From Solirubrobacterales bacterium (lineage in GTDB: Bacteria > Actinomycetota > Thermoleophilia > Solirubrobacterales > Solirubrobacteraceae): DNA of 8,984 nt. A program made the translations under genes and the position numbers. The stretch is from positions 1-8,984 of the forward strand of contig QHBV01000175.1 of the NCBI GenBank assembly GCA_003244035.1. Direction: 5' to 3'. Positions 1 through 6,447 of this stretch are shown here, piece after piece. Within the stretch, counting starts at the first letter, position 1. Each line of letters starts with the position of its first letter. The notes beneath the pieces are model-generated. The model was not told the origin of the DNA. It did no database searches and saw only the letters and a list, made by a program, of their open reading frames with translations.

Positions 1-70
1 AGTGGCGAGGAATCGGCCTCGACTGGCGAGCCCGGCTGAAGCTGCGAGATCTTCGGGCGCCGGAGGCGGA
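1..70. other. Left edge, no supportable gene
   Basis: This stretch lies downstream of the epimerase-like gene. It could hold the last codons of a rightward gene, since frame 1 is open to a TGA at 37-39, but twelve codons are too few to support that. No convincing terminator hairpin with a T tract is visible. Confidence 0.4.
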
Positions 71-1360
71 TCAGCGCCGGCGGACTCGAGTGGCCGTGCG
101 CAGCGCCGGGGGCGTGCGCAGGTAGGAGTCGAAATGCGCCGCCGTGATGCAGTAGACGTGTGCGTGCGTCCGCGAGCAGAGCTCGTGCAGGAAGCCCGTG
201 ACCAGGATGTGGTAATCGAGCGTGTCGGCCTCGCCCGGCTGATACAGCGACCACCTGCCGGTGTCGTAGCGGGGCAGCTCGAAGCGGGCCTCGGCGTCAC
301 CCGCGGCGAACAGCCGCGCCGCCTCGCGATCGCCGCTCGCGTGCGCGAAGTCGTAGAGACCGATCAGGCTCTGCAGGAAGCCGTTGATGACTGCGGCGCC
401 CGGCGCGAACGAGTACAGCAGGTAGCGCGCCCCGCGCCGGGTTCTGACGGCCACCCCAAGCGGGGGCGCGGCCCCAAACACCGCCAGCGCCCTGCGGCCC
501 ACGTCGAGGTAGGACCGGTCTCGGAAGGCCCGGTAGGCCCGGGTCAGGGCCTCGAGCGCAGTTCCCTGAGACATCGCGCTGGTCCAGGGCGGGGCGCCGC
601 CGTCGAACGAGAAGTAGTACTCCCAGGTCAACCCTCCGGCGCGCGTCGCCGCCAGCGGGATCAGCTCTGAGAGCAGCCGGCGCAGCTCGGCATAGTGGGA
701 GCGTCCCGCCGTGTACAGCCCGTCCGCCTTGCCGAAGCTGCCGAGCTCCTGCAGCGCGATGCCCTGGCCGGGGTAGTACTCCCAGACGAGCTCCGAGCCG
801 GCGAACTCGACCCGCTGACCGGAGCTGAGCAGGGGCCCTGTCGTCCACCACTGACGGTTGCGATCGAGGGTCTCAAACAGCGCCGGCAGACGCGATGCGG
901 TGAGCAGCCCGGCGGCGGCGATCCCGTGCAGGGTCTCGATCACGGCCTCGAGCTCGATCGCGCGCGTGCCGCGCAGGCGCCGCACCGTGCTGAGTGCCGC
1001 ATTGAAGCTGGCCAGGTGGCGCCGGTAGGCACCGGGCGAGATCGCGTGAGCGCGGGCAAGCCGGGCGAGCTCGGTGCGGACATTACGATCGCTGCGGGCG
1101 GCGCCCGCGCGAGGGCCTGCGCGGGGGGCGCCGGCGCGAGGGATCGCGCCAGGGGGGCTGGCGGCGCCCACCCCGCCCAAGCGGGATGACGCCGGCGTGA
1201 GCGCGGGCAGCGTCAGGAACGGATCCTCGCGCAGCCGCGCGTGACCGCCGGTGCCGAGCACCACCACGCGTGCCGCTGCTGCGCCCGCGGGGCACGCGCA
1301 AAGAGCGAGCAGCGCGCAGAGCGCGCCCGCCGCGATCATGATCGATCGACTCCTGCTCAC
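71..1360 (-). CDS. Secreted D-glucuronyl C5-epimerase-domain protein
   Basis: The C-terminal two thirds match the D-glucuronyl C5-epimerase (Glce) C-terminal domain. This family inverts C5 of glucuronic acid in a polysaccharide, giving iduronic acid. Visible signatures are WEYYPGQG (about 193-200), LTWEYYFSFDGG (244-255), PPWTSAMSQGTALEAL (257-272) and, near the end, RYDTG (364-368) followed by LDYH (381-384). Tyr365 and Tyr383 are 18 residues apart, the spacing I recall for two catalytic tyrosines of vertebrate Glce. Residues 1-30 form a signal peptide (arginines, then an Ala/Leu-rich core), so the protein is probably exported. Residues 60-90 are a low-complexity Ala/Gly/Pro/Arg linker. The length is 429 aa from GTG 1360. 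An in-frame ATG at 1339 has a better ribosome site (AGGAG, 10 nt away) but would lose the basic n-region. Family assignment is confident; substrate and activity in this organism are inferred. Confidence 0.85.
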   Translation of the reverse strand: MSRSRSIMIAAGALCALLALCACPAGAAAARVVVLGTGGHARLREDPFLTLPALTPASSRLGGVGAASPPGAIPRAGAPRAGPRAGAARSDRNVRTELARLARAHAISPGAYRRHLASFNAALSTVRRLRGTRAIELEAVIETLHGIAAAGLLTASRLPALFETLDRNRQWWTTGPLLSSGQRVEFAGSELVWEYYPGQGIALQELGSFGKADGLYTAGRSHYAELRRLLSELIPLAATRAGGLTWEYYFSFDGGAPPWTSAMSQGTALEALTRAYRAFRDRSYLDVGRRALAVFGAAPPLGVAVRTRRGARYLLYSFAPGAAVINGFLQSLIGLYDFAHASGDREAARLFAAGDAEARFELPRYDTGRWSLYQPGEADTLDYHILVTGFLHELCSRTHAHVYCITAAHFDSYLRTPPALRTATRVRRR

Positions 1361-1419
1361 AGCACCCGATGGTAGATTCGCCGCAGGTCCCGCGCCACCG
1401 CTGAGGAGGAAGTTTCAAA
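1361..1419. promoter_or_regulatory. Divergent promoter region between epimerase-like and lipoprotein genes
   Basis: These 59 bp must carry promoters for both divergent genes unless transcription starts inside them. On the plus strand TAGATT (1373-1378) fits a -10 box, giving an RNA leader of roughly 35 nt to GTG 1420. On the minus strand TACCAT (1374-1369) fits a -10 box eight bases before GTG 1360, so that gene could be leaderless. The two boxes would overlap back to back. No good -35 box was found for either, so this is tentative. Confidence 0.3.
1403..1410 (+). promoter_or_regulatory. Ribosome binding site of the lipoprotein gene
   Basis: GAGGAGGA is a near-ideal Shine-Dalgarno sequence, separated by nine bases from GTG 1420. 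It decides the start of the lipoprotein gene, because no ATG lies at a suitable distance in that frame. Confidence 0.8.
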
Positions 1420-2373
1420 GTGCATCACCGGATCAAAGGGCGGCAGCTCGCATGCGCGCTGCTGCTCGTGGCGGGAATGGCCCTGGCCGTGACTGCGTGC
1501 GGCTCCAGCTCGGGCCAGGCCACGAAGCTGCTCGAGCAGACCTTCGGGGGGTCGCATTCGGTCAACAGCGGCGACTTGAGCGTCGTCCTCGACGTCGATC
1601 CCTCGGGCTCGAGCACGCTCAAGGCCCCGATCACCGTCAGCTTCGGCGGGCCTTTCCAGCGCATGGGCGCGGGTAGCCTCCCGGCCTCCAACTTCGAGAT
1701 CGGCATCAGCGAGCTCGGGAGCAGCGCGTCGGTGGGACTGCTGTCGACCGGCAGTACCGGGTACGTCACCTTGCAGGGGGCCAGCTACCAGCTGCCGGCG
1801 GCCAGCTTTCAGAAGCTCGAGTCGACCTTCGCCCAGATCACCTCCTCAGCCGCCGGCGGCTCTGGGTCGGGAGCCCTGTCCAGGCTCGGAATCGATCCGC
1901 TGCGGTGGCTGACCGATCCTTCGGTGATCGGCACCGAGCGCGTCGGCGGCGCCGAGACGACTCATGTCCGCGCCACGGTGAACGTTGATGCCCTGCTCGG
2001 CGACATCAACACCTTTTTGCAGAAGGCAGCTTCGGCCGGCATCGCGGGAACGGCCGGCATCTCCACCATCTCCCCGGTGCAGCGCAGCCGGATCGCGAAT
2101 GAGGTGAAGAACCCTCGCCTCGATGTTTGGACCGGCACCGGCGACAAGACCTTGCGCAAGCTCGCGATCAAGCTGAGCGTCCCGGTCTCAGGCCGGGTCT
2201 CGGCTCTGCTCGGCGGCTTGCGTGCGGCACAGATCGGGCTCAGCCTGCAGTACTCGAACCTGGGTCAGCACCAAACGATCCAGGCGCCGGCTCGAGTCCG
2301 CCCGTTCCACCAGTTCGCCGTCAAGCTGCGGTCATTCCTGGCCACGGTGAAGAGCCTGAGCGGCGGCGGATGA
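1420..2373 (+). CDS. Lipoprotein, possibly LppX/LprG-like
   Basis: A 317-aa protein with a classical bacterial lipoprotein signal: basic n-region (HHRIKGRQ), hydrophobic core (about 10-24) and a lipobox VTAC with Cys27 as the lipidated residue. The mature protein of about 290 residues is predicted to sit on the outer face of the cytoplasmic membrane. It is rich in Ser, Gly and Leu, with alternating patterns such as GDLSVVLDVD and LDVWTGTGDKTLRKLAIKLSV that suggest a beta-rich fold. The strand pattern and the C-terminal LQYSNLGQHQTIQAP recall the LppX/LprAFG lipid-binding family, but I see no decisive motif. The GTG start is fixed by a strong ribosome site at 1403-1410. It is divergent from the epimerase-like gene and convergent with the small-gene pair, with a 42-bp gap to that gene's stop. 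The lipoprotein nature is firm; the ligand is unknown. Confidence 0.85.
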   Translation: MHHRIKGRQLACALLLVAGMALAVTACGSSSGQATKLLEQTFGGSHSVNSGDLSVVLDVDPSGSSTLKAPITVSFGGPFQRMGAGSLPASNFEIGISELGSSASVGLLSTGSTGYVTLQGASYQLPAASFQKLESTFAQITSSAAGGSGSGALSRLGIDPLRWLTDPSVIGTERVGGAETTHVRATVNVDALLGDINTFLQKAASAGIAGTAGISTISPVQRSRIANEVKNPRLDVWTGTGDKTLRKLAIKLSVPVSGRVSALLGGLRAAQIGLSLQYSNLGQHQTIQAPARVRPFHQFAVKLRSFLATVKSLSGGG

Positions 2374-2415
2374 TCGCCGCGAGCCTCACCCGGCCCGAAG
2401 CCACCCGCGCCGCCG

Positions 2416-2721
2416 CTACTCGCGCCCCACCTCTTGATCGTCCTCCTCGAGCTCGTCCGCGGACTCGTCGTCCGGATCCACGGCCGCCGGGTAGTAGTGG
2501 ACCTGAAATTTCTCCAGCAGCTCATCCCGGCGATGCTCGTCCACTGGCGTCTCGTCGGTGATCAGCACCCAGTCGGCGCCCTCGTACTCCTCCATGTTGA
2601 AGATCTCGGAATCGAGCTCCGGTGAGTCGTCGACGACCACCAGCACCTCGGTCTGCGGGTTGAAGTACGTCCCCGGCCGGTTGACCAGGTCCTCGAGCTC
2701 GAACTTGCGTGGATCGACCAT
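2416..2721 (-). CDS. Small acidic protein of unknown function
   Basis: A 101-aa soluble protein with no signal peptide or membrane segment. I cannot assign it to a named family. It has a compact, well-patterned core: FELEDLVNRPGTYFNP (8-22), the hydrophobic strand EVLVVVDD (25-32), IFNMEEYEGADWVLITDE (40-57) and HRRDELLEKFQVHYYP (63-78). An acidic tail (82-101, mostly Asp and Glu) follows. The ordered core, ATG start and high content of Asp/Glu codons argue for a real gene rather than a chance frame. It begins 12 bp after the stop of the upstream membrane-protein gene, so the two are probably co-transcribed. The ribosome site before ATG 2721 is weak (TAGGCTG region), which would fit translational coupling to that gene. 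Function is unknown. Confidence 0.75.
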   Translation of the reverse strand: MVDPRKFELEDLVNRPGTYFNPQTEVLVVVDDSPELDSEIFNMEEYEGADWVLITDETPVDEHRRDELLEKFQVHYYPAAVDPDDESADELEEDDQEVGRE

Positions 2722-2733
2722 CTGCGGCGCAGC

Positions 2734-3147
2734 CTATCGGAGCGCGGCGATCTCGCGCTCGATCTCGGCCTCGAGATCGAGCGGTCTCCGGCCTGACCGA
2801 ATCCGGCGATAGTTGCGGGCGATCACGAGCTCGCGGATCTCGGCCAACAGCTCTGCGTCGAGCTGCCCGGTCAGCCGGGCCAGCTCCTGCTCGATCTCGA
2901 TCGGCGCCTCCCCCCGCCTCCGGCGGTGGTGGTTGCGGGCCTCCAGCAGCTGGCGGATCTCGGTATCGCGCTCGGCCGTCGCAGCCGCCGGCCCGGAGCC
3001 CGAGTCGCCCGAGCGCTCGCCGTCCATCGTCAGGCGGTTCTTGCCGTAGTGCTCCCACGTCCTGCCGTTGACGAGCATCGCCACGAGCGCGCCCACGATC
3101 CCGACTGCGCAGACGATCAAAACGACGGTTCCGAACGCGGCCTGCAC
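2734..3147 (-). CDS. Membrane-anchored protein with a duplicated charged motif
   Basis: A 137-aa protein of unknown function. Residues 5-27 form one transmembrane helix at the N-terminus, followed by a linker and a highly charged C-terminal part that is likely helical. That part holds two copies of one motif (63-89 and 103-129, 40 residues apart): E-I-R-[QE]-L-[LV]-x-A-R-N-x-x-R-x-R-x-G-x-x-P, then acidic and aliphatic residues ending ExE. About 13 of 27 positions are identical between copies. The ARN core and the Gly...Pro turn suggest a small helical hairpin unit for binding a partner. The start is taken as GTG 3147, although no clear Shine-Dalgarno precedes it. The acidic 101-aa gene follows at 12 bp and could encode the partner of the basic motif; that is inference. 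Confidence 0.75.
   Translation of the reverse strand: MQAAFGTVVLIVCAVGIVGALVAMLVNGRTWEHYGKNRLTMDGERSGDSGSGPAAATAERDTEIRQLLEARNHHRRRRGEAPIEIEQELARLTGQLDAELLAEIRELVIARNYRRIRSGRRPLDLEAEIEREIAALR
2761..2961 (-). repeat. Tandem protein motif duplication inside the membrane-anchored gene
   Basis: The coding sequence for residues 63-89 (2961-2881) and for residues 103-129 (2841-2761) encodes the same motif twice. Shared residues are EIR, L, ARN, R, R, G, P and two final Glu. The copies have diverged in sequence, so this is an old internal duplication and not a recent DNA repeat. Confidence 0.7.
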
Positions 3148-3220
3148 CGCTCAATTGTTGCGCAAGCTCGGCCTTGGCGGTGCGATCGGCCCCTCCGGTC
3201 GCCGGAGCGCCGATTCACTG

Positions 3221-3248
3221 TTACCGCCCGCGTCCGATCGGGTATTCT
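3221..3248 (+). promoter_or_regulatory. Possible promoter of the acyl-CoA dehydrogenase gene
   Basis: TTACCG (3221-3226) and TATTCT (3243-3248) are separated by 16 bp and resemble -35 and -10 boxes. The start of transcription would fall near 3255, just before the palindrome at 3265-3280, so a repressor bound there would block the transcript. The match to consensus is modest and this is a suggestion only. Confidence 0.3.
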
Positions 3249-3264
3249 CTGTCGTACAACGGTT

Positions 3265-3280
3265 GACTGACTAGTCAATC
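3265..3280. promoter_or_regulatory. Palindromic operator candidate (TetR type)
   Basis: GACTGACTAGTCAATC is a 16-bp palindrome with seven of eight base pairs matched. The inner ten bases (3268-3277, TGACTAGTCA) are perfect. It lies 56 bp before the start of the acyl-CoA dehydrogenase gene and between two divergent transcription units. Fatty-acid degradation genes are often repressed by TetR-family proteins through palindromes of this size, so an acyl-CoA-responsive repressor is a reasonable guess. No such regulator gene is in the window. The overlapping TTGACT motifs (3263-3268 forward, 3278-3273 reverse) could alternatively be -35 boxes. Confidence 0.5.
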
Positions 3281-3323
3281 TACCCACGCGCTGGATGGAG
3301 CACGCCACCCGGCGCTCGCATTC

Positions 3324-3330
3324 AAGGAGA
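3324..3330 (+). promoter_or_regulatory. Ribosome binding site of the acyl-CoA dehydrogenase gene
   Basis: AAGGAGA lies six bases before GTG 3337. It fixes that codon as the start, in agreement with the protein beginning VDFTLTEEQQ, a usual N-terminus for this family. Confidence 0.8.
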
Positions 3331-3336
3331 AGCCCC

Positions 3337-4513
3337 GTGGTCGACTTCACGCTCACCGAAGAGCAGCAGAGCATGCGCGAGCTGGCCCACGACTTTGCGC
3401 AGAGAGAGATCCGGCCGGTCGCCTGGGAGTACGACCGGGACGGGCACCTGGCCCGGGGAGATCATCGAGAAGGCGTGGGAGCTCGGCCTGATGAACGGTC
3501 ATCTCCCGTCCGAATACGGCGGCGCCGGCTCTGGGCTACCTCGACGGCTGCGATCATCGAGGAGGAGATCAGCCTGGGGCTGCTCGGGGATCGGCACCTC
3601 GCTCACATGCAACGGTTTGGCCATCGGCGCCGATCGCGCTCGCGGCATCCGAGGAGCTCAAGAAGGAGTACCTCGGCCGTCTGAGCGAGGCGCCGCTGCT
3701 TGGCCTCGTTCTGCCTCACCGAGCCCGATGCCGGCTCCGACGTCTCGGGGATGAAGACCAACGCCGTCCGCCGGGGGGACAAGTGGGTCATCAACGGCTC
3801 CAAGTGCTTCATCACCAACGGCGAGCTACGCCAACTACTACACCGTCTACGCCAAGACCGACAAGGAGGCCGGCCATCGCGGGATCTCGTGCTTCATCGT
3901 CCCCCGCGACGCCGGCGTGGTCGTCGACAAGAAGGAAGACAAGATGGGCCAGCGGGCTTCGAACACCGCGACGATCTCCTTCAGCGACGTCGAGATCCCG
4001 CTGGGCAACCTCGTCGGCGAGGAGAACAAGGGCTTCAAGATCGCGATGATGACGCTCGACCGCACGCGCCCCGGGGTCGCCGCGATGGCGACCGGCGTCG
4101 CCCGCGCGGCGATGGAGTTCGCGATCGAGTACTCCAAGCAGCGCGTCCAGTTCGGCGTCCCGATCGCGATGCACCAGGCGATCCAGTTCCTGATCGCCGA
4201 CATGGCGACCAAGGTGCACATGTCGCGGCTGGCGACGTGGCAGTCGGCAGTGCTGCTCGACCAGGGCAAGCGCAACACGATCGAGTCCGCGCACGCCAAG
4301 CGCTTCGCCGCCGATTCGGCGATGGAGGTCACCACCGACGCCGTGCAGGTCTACGGTGGCTACGGCTTCATCAAGGACTACCCGGTCGAGAAGCTGATGC
4401 GCGACGCCAAGATCCTCCAGCTGTACGAGGGCACCGCCCAGATCCAGCGGCTCGTGATCGCCCGCGAGACGCTGTTGCCCCGCCAGATCGCCGGGCTTGC
4501 CGTCGTCGCGTAA
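3337..4513 (+). pseudogene. Acyl-CoA dehydrogenase, disrupted by seven apparent frameshifts
   Basis: The family is FAD-dependent acyl-CoA dehydrogenase, which catalyses the first step of beta-oxidation or a related acyl-CoA oxidation in the cytoplasm. The N-terminus (DFTLTEEQQSMRELAHDFA) is in frame 1. The reading then passes through frames 2, 0, 1, 2, 0 and 1 before settling in frame 2 from about 3824 to the TAA. Recognisable blocks survive in order: EIIEKAWELGLMN, AWGCSGIGTSLTCNGLA, ASEELKKEYLGRL, SFCLTEPDAGSDVSGMKT, WVINGSKCFITN, then an intact C-terminal half with DRTRPGVAAMATG, SKQRVQFG, VYGGYGFIKDYP and LYEGTAQIQR. The Glu at 4427-4429 is the expected catalytic base. Every shift equals one extra base, and each can be placed in a short run: 3442-3444, 3533-3535, 3546-3547, 3573-3574, 3626-3627, 3700-3701 and 3820-3821. 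Removing seven bases gives 389 aa, normal for the family. As written it cannot make a full enzyme; sequencing error is the likeliest cause. Confidence 0.9.
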
Positions 4514-4523
4514 TTTTTTAGGA

Positions 4524-4547
4524 GGGGCCGGCCTGCGGGCCGGCCCC
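4524..4547. terminator. GC-rich hairpin between convergent genes
   Basis: A perfect 10-bp stem (GGGGCCGGCC, 4524-4533, with its complement at 4538-4547) closes a four-base loop TGCG. It lies 10 bp after the stop of the acyl-CoA dehydrogenase gene and 18 bp before the stop of the convergent response-regulator gene, so it can serve both. The T run of six (4514-4519) lies before the stem for rightward transcripts and reads as A after the stem for leftward ones. Neither direction has a classical T tract after the stem; only TGGTTCTTG follows on the plus strand. Confidence 0.75.
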
Positions 4548-4565
4548 TGGTTCTTGCGCACCGAG

Positions 4566-5243
4566 TCAGCTCGCGCCTGGCACGACCAATCCGCTCTCAT
4601 ACGCGGTCACGACCAGCTGTGCGCGGTCGCGAGCGCCGAGCTTTGAGAACAGCCGCGCGACATGGGTCTTGGCCGTCAGCGGCGAGAGCACGAGCCGGCC
4701 GGCGATCTCGGCGTTGGACAGGCCCCTGCCGACGAGGGCGAGCACCTCGCGCTCGCGGGTGGTGAGCCCCTCGAGCTCGCCGGCCTCGCGCGCCGGCGGG
4801 GCCGGCACGGTGCGATCCTGGGCGACGAAGGCCTCGATCAGCCGGCGGGTCAGCTTGGGCGCGAGCAGGGCGTCGCCGGCGGCGACGACGCGGACCGCGT
4901 CGATCAGGTCGGCGGGCGCCACATCCTTGAGCAGGAAGCCCGAGGCTCCGGCGCGCAGCGAGCCGAACACGTACTCGTCCAGCTCGAACGTCGTCAGCAC
5001 GACCACACGCGTGCGCGCGAGCGTGGGGTCGGCGGTCAGCCGCGCGGTCGCCTGCAGGCCGTCGAGCCGGGGCATGCGGACGTCCATCAGCACGACGTCG
5101 GGCCGGTTGCGCAGCGCCAGTTGAACGGCCTCCTCGCCATCGGCGGCCTCGGCCACGACGGCGATGTCCTGCTCGGAGTCGAGCAGGGCGCGGAACCCTG
5201 CGCGCACGAGCGCTTGGTCGTCGGCCAGCTCGACGGTGATCAC
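4566..5243 (-). CDS. NarL/FixJ-family response regulator
   Basis: A 225-aa DNA-binding partner of the kinase encoded just upstream. The receiver domain (about 1-120) has the acidic pair Asp8/Asp9, phospho-acceptor Asp54 in VLMDVRMP, Thr84 and Lys106. A linker of about 40 residues leads to a LuxR-type helix-turn-helix (160-220) with LTTREREVLALVGRGLSNAEIA and, in the recognition region, LSPLTAKTHVARLFSKLG. All key residues are present, so it should be functional. The start is GTG 5243, which overlaps the kinase TGA by four bases (GTGA). An earlier in-frame start at 5297 would put 18 odd residues before the domain and is less likely. It is the last gene of the exporter-kinase-regulator unit and ends at the shared hairpin. 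Likely targets are the adjacent transport genes. Confidence 0.95.
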   Translation of the reverse strand: MITVELADDQALVRAGFRALLDSEQDIAVVAEAADGEEAVQLALRNRPDVVLMDVRMPRLDGLQATARLTADPTLARTRVVVLTTFELDEYVFGSLRAGASGFLLKDVAPADLIDAVRVVAAGDALLAPKLTRRLIEAFVAQDRTVPAPPAREAGELEGLTTREREVLALVGRGLSNAEIAGRLVLSPLTAKTHVARLFSKLGARDRAQLVVTAYESGLVVPGAS

Positions 5244-6421
5244 CTGGCCGTCTCGACCGTCGTGGTCGCCCCCGGAAGGCACGCCTGTACGCGCCACCCG
5301 CCGTCGGGAGCGGGGCCGAACTCGAGCGTGCCCCCGAGTGCCGTGGCGCGTTCGCGCATCCCGCGCAGGCCGTGCCCCGAGCCGTCCCCGGTGGCACTCG
5401 CGTCCGAGCCGTCGTCGCTCGCCCCCAGCCCGTCGTCACTCACCTCGATCCGAACTGCGGCGCCCTCGCGGCGCACGCGGACCCGTGCGGTGGAGGCGCC
5501 GGCGTGGCGCAAGACGTTGGTCAGGGCCTCCTGCACGATCCGGTAGCCGGCAGCGTGGACGGTGGCGGGCGCCCGGACGAGCGGGTCGACGTCCAGGGTG
5601 ACGGCCACCCCGGCGGCCCGCAGGCTAGCGGCGAGCTCCTCGAGGTCGCTCAAACCCGCGGCGGGCACGGCGGGCGCCGCCTGCTCGGGATCGCGGAGCA
5701 CGCCGAGCGTCGAGCGCAGGTCGGCCAGCGCCTCGCCGCTGACGTGCTTGATCTGCCGCAGCGACTCGGCGGCGTGGACGGGGTCGCGCCCGATCAGGTG
5801 CGCAGCGACCCCGGCCTGCACGTTGATCGCGACCATCGCGTGCGCGACGACGTCGTGGACCTCTTGGGCGATCCGCAGCCGCTCCTCGCCGACCAGGCGC
5901 AGCGCCGCCTGCTCCCGGGCCGCGGCCGCGCGCTCTGCGGACTCGTCCCGCGAGCGGATGATCTCCCCCGCGGCGATCGCCAGCAGGCACAGCGATACGT
6001 TGCGGATCACGATCTGAGCGAAGTCGGCCGCGCCGGCGGCGAACGGCAGCACGCTGACCCCGACGCACGGGATCACGGCGACCGCCACCCACAGCGAGTT
6101 GCGCCGGTCGCCGCGGCGCGCGAGCTCCAACAGGGCGACCACGGGGATCAGCACCACCGTGCTGGCGGGGTGCAGGCGCCAGAGCACCAGCACGATTCCC
6201 GCGACCAGCAGGGGCGCGAGGCGGAGAAAGGAGAGCCGCTGGCGCAGCAGCAGCGGCAGGCACGCGACGAAGGCAGCCAGAACGCCGGTGGCATCGATCG
6301 GCCGCGACGAGAGCGCGGCATCGGCGATCAGGACCGGCGGCAGCACGCCGACCGGCAGCCACAGCAGCAGCGTGTCGGTTCGGATCGTGCGGATGGCGCG
6401 GGCATCCACGGCGAGCCCCAT
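5240..6421 (-). CDS. DesK-like sensor histidine kinase (HisKA_3)
   Basis: A 393-aa membrane kinase that should phosphorylate the NarL-type regulator encoded next to it. The N-terminal 155 residues are five to six hydrophobic helices (about 16-36, 45-60, 65-83, 87-101, 110-129, 133-153) with very short loops and no extracytoplasmic sensor domain, so the signal is probably sensed within the membrane. A coiled stretch (156-180) leads to the dimerisation helix with ERLRIAQEVHDVVAHAM, where His189 is the phosphorylation site. The ATPase domain shows an N box (EALTNVLRHA, Asn302), DDGLG (329-333) and GHGLRGMRERA (349-359). Between the last two is a Ser/Asp/Gly-rich loop (334-348), longer than usual for the ATP lid. 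The start ATG 6421 has GAGG about eight bases before it. It lies 26 bp after the exporter stop and overlaps the regulator by four bases. Confidence 0.95.
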   Translation of the reverse strand: MGLAVDARAIRTIRTDTLLLWLPVGVLPPVLIADAALSSRPIDATGVLAAFVACLPLLLRQRLSFLRLAPLLVAGIVLVLWRLHPASTVVLIPVVALLELARRGDRRNSLWVAVAVIPCVGVSVLPFAAGAADFAQIVIRNVSLCLLAIAAGEIIRSRDESAERAAAAREQAALRLVGEERLRIAQEVHDVVAHAMVAINVQAGVAAHLIGRDPVHAAESLRQIKHVSGEALADLRSTLGVLRDPEQAAPAVPAAGLSDLEELAASLRAAGVAVTLDVDPLVRAPATVHAAGYRIVQEALTNVLRHAGASTARVRVRREGAAVRIEVSDDGLGASDDGSDASATGDGSGHGLRGMRERATALGGTLEFGPAPDGGWRVQACLPGATTTVETAR

Positions 6422-6447
6422 CGTAATCCTCGCGTGGCGAGTGCCGG

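Noticed and set aside
3..30. Direct repeat TGGCGAG at 3-9 and 24-30
   Set aside because: A seven-base match in GC-rich DNA is expected by chance, and there is no array or element around it.
3337..3830. Programmed ribosomal frameshifting in the acyl-CoA dehydrogenase gene
   Set aside because: Seven shifts in one housekeeping-type gene at runs of only two to four bases, with no slippery heptamer or stimulatory structure, are not plausible. Base overcalls explain them all.
5244..5297. Earlier start for the response regulator
   Set aside because: It adds 18 residues with no family match and a long overlap with the kinase end. The GTGA overlap at 5240-5243 is the typical arrangement.
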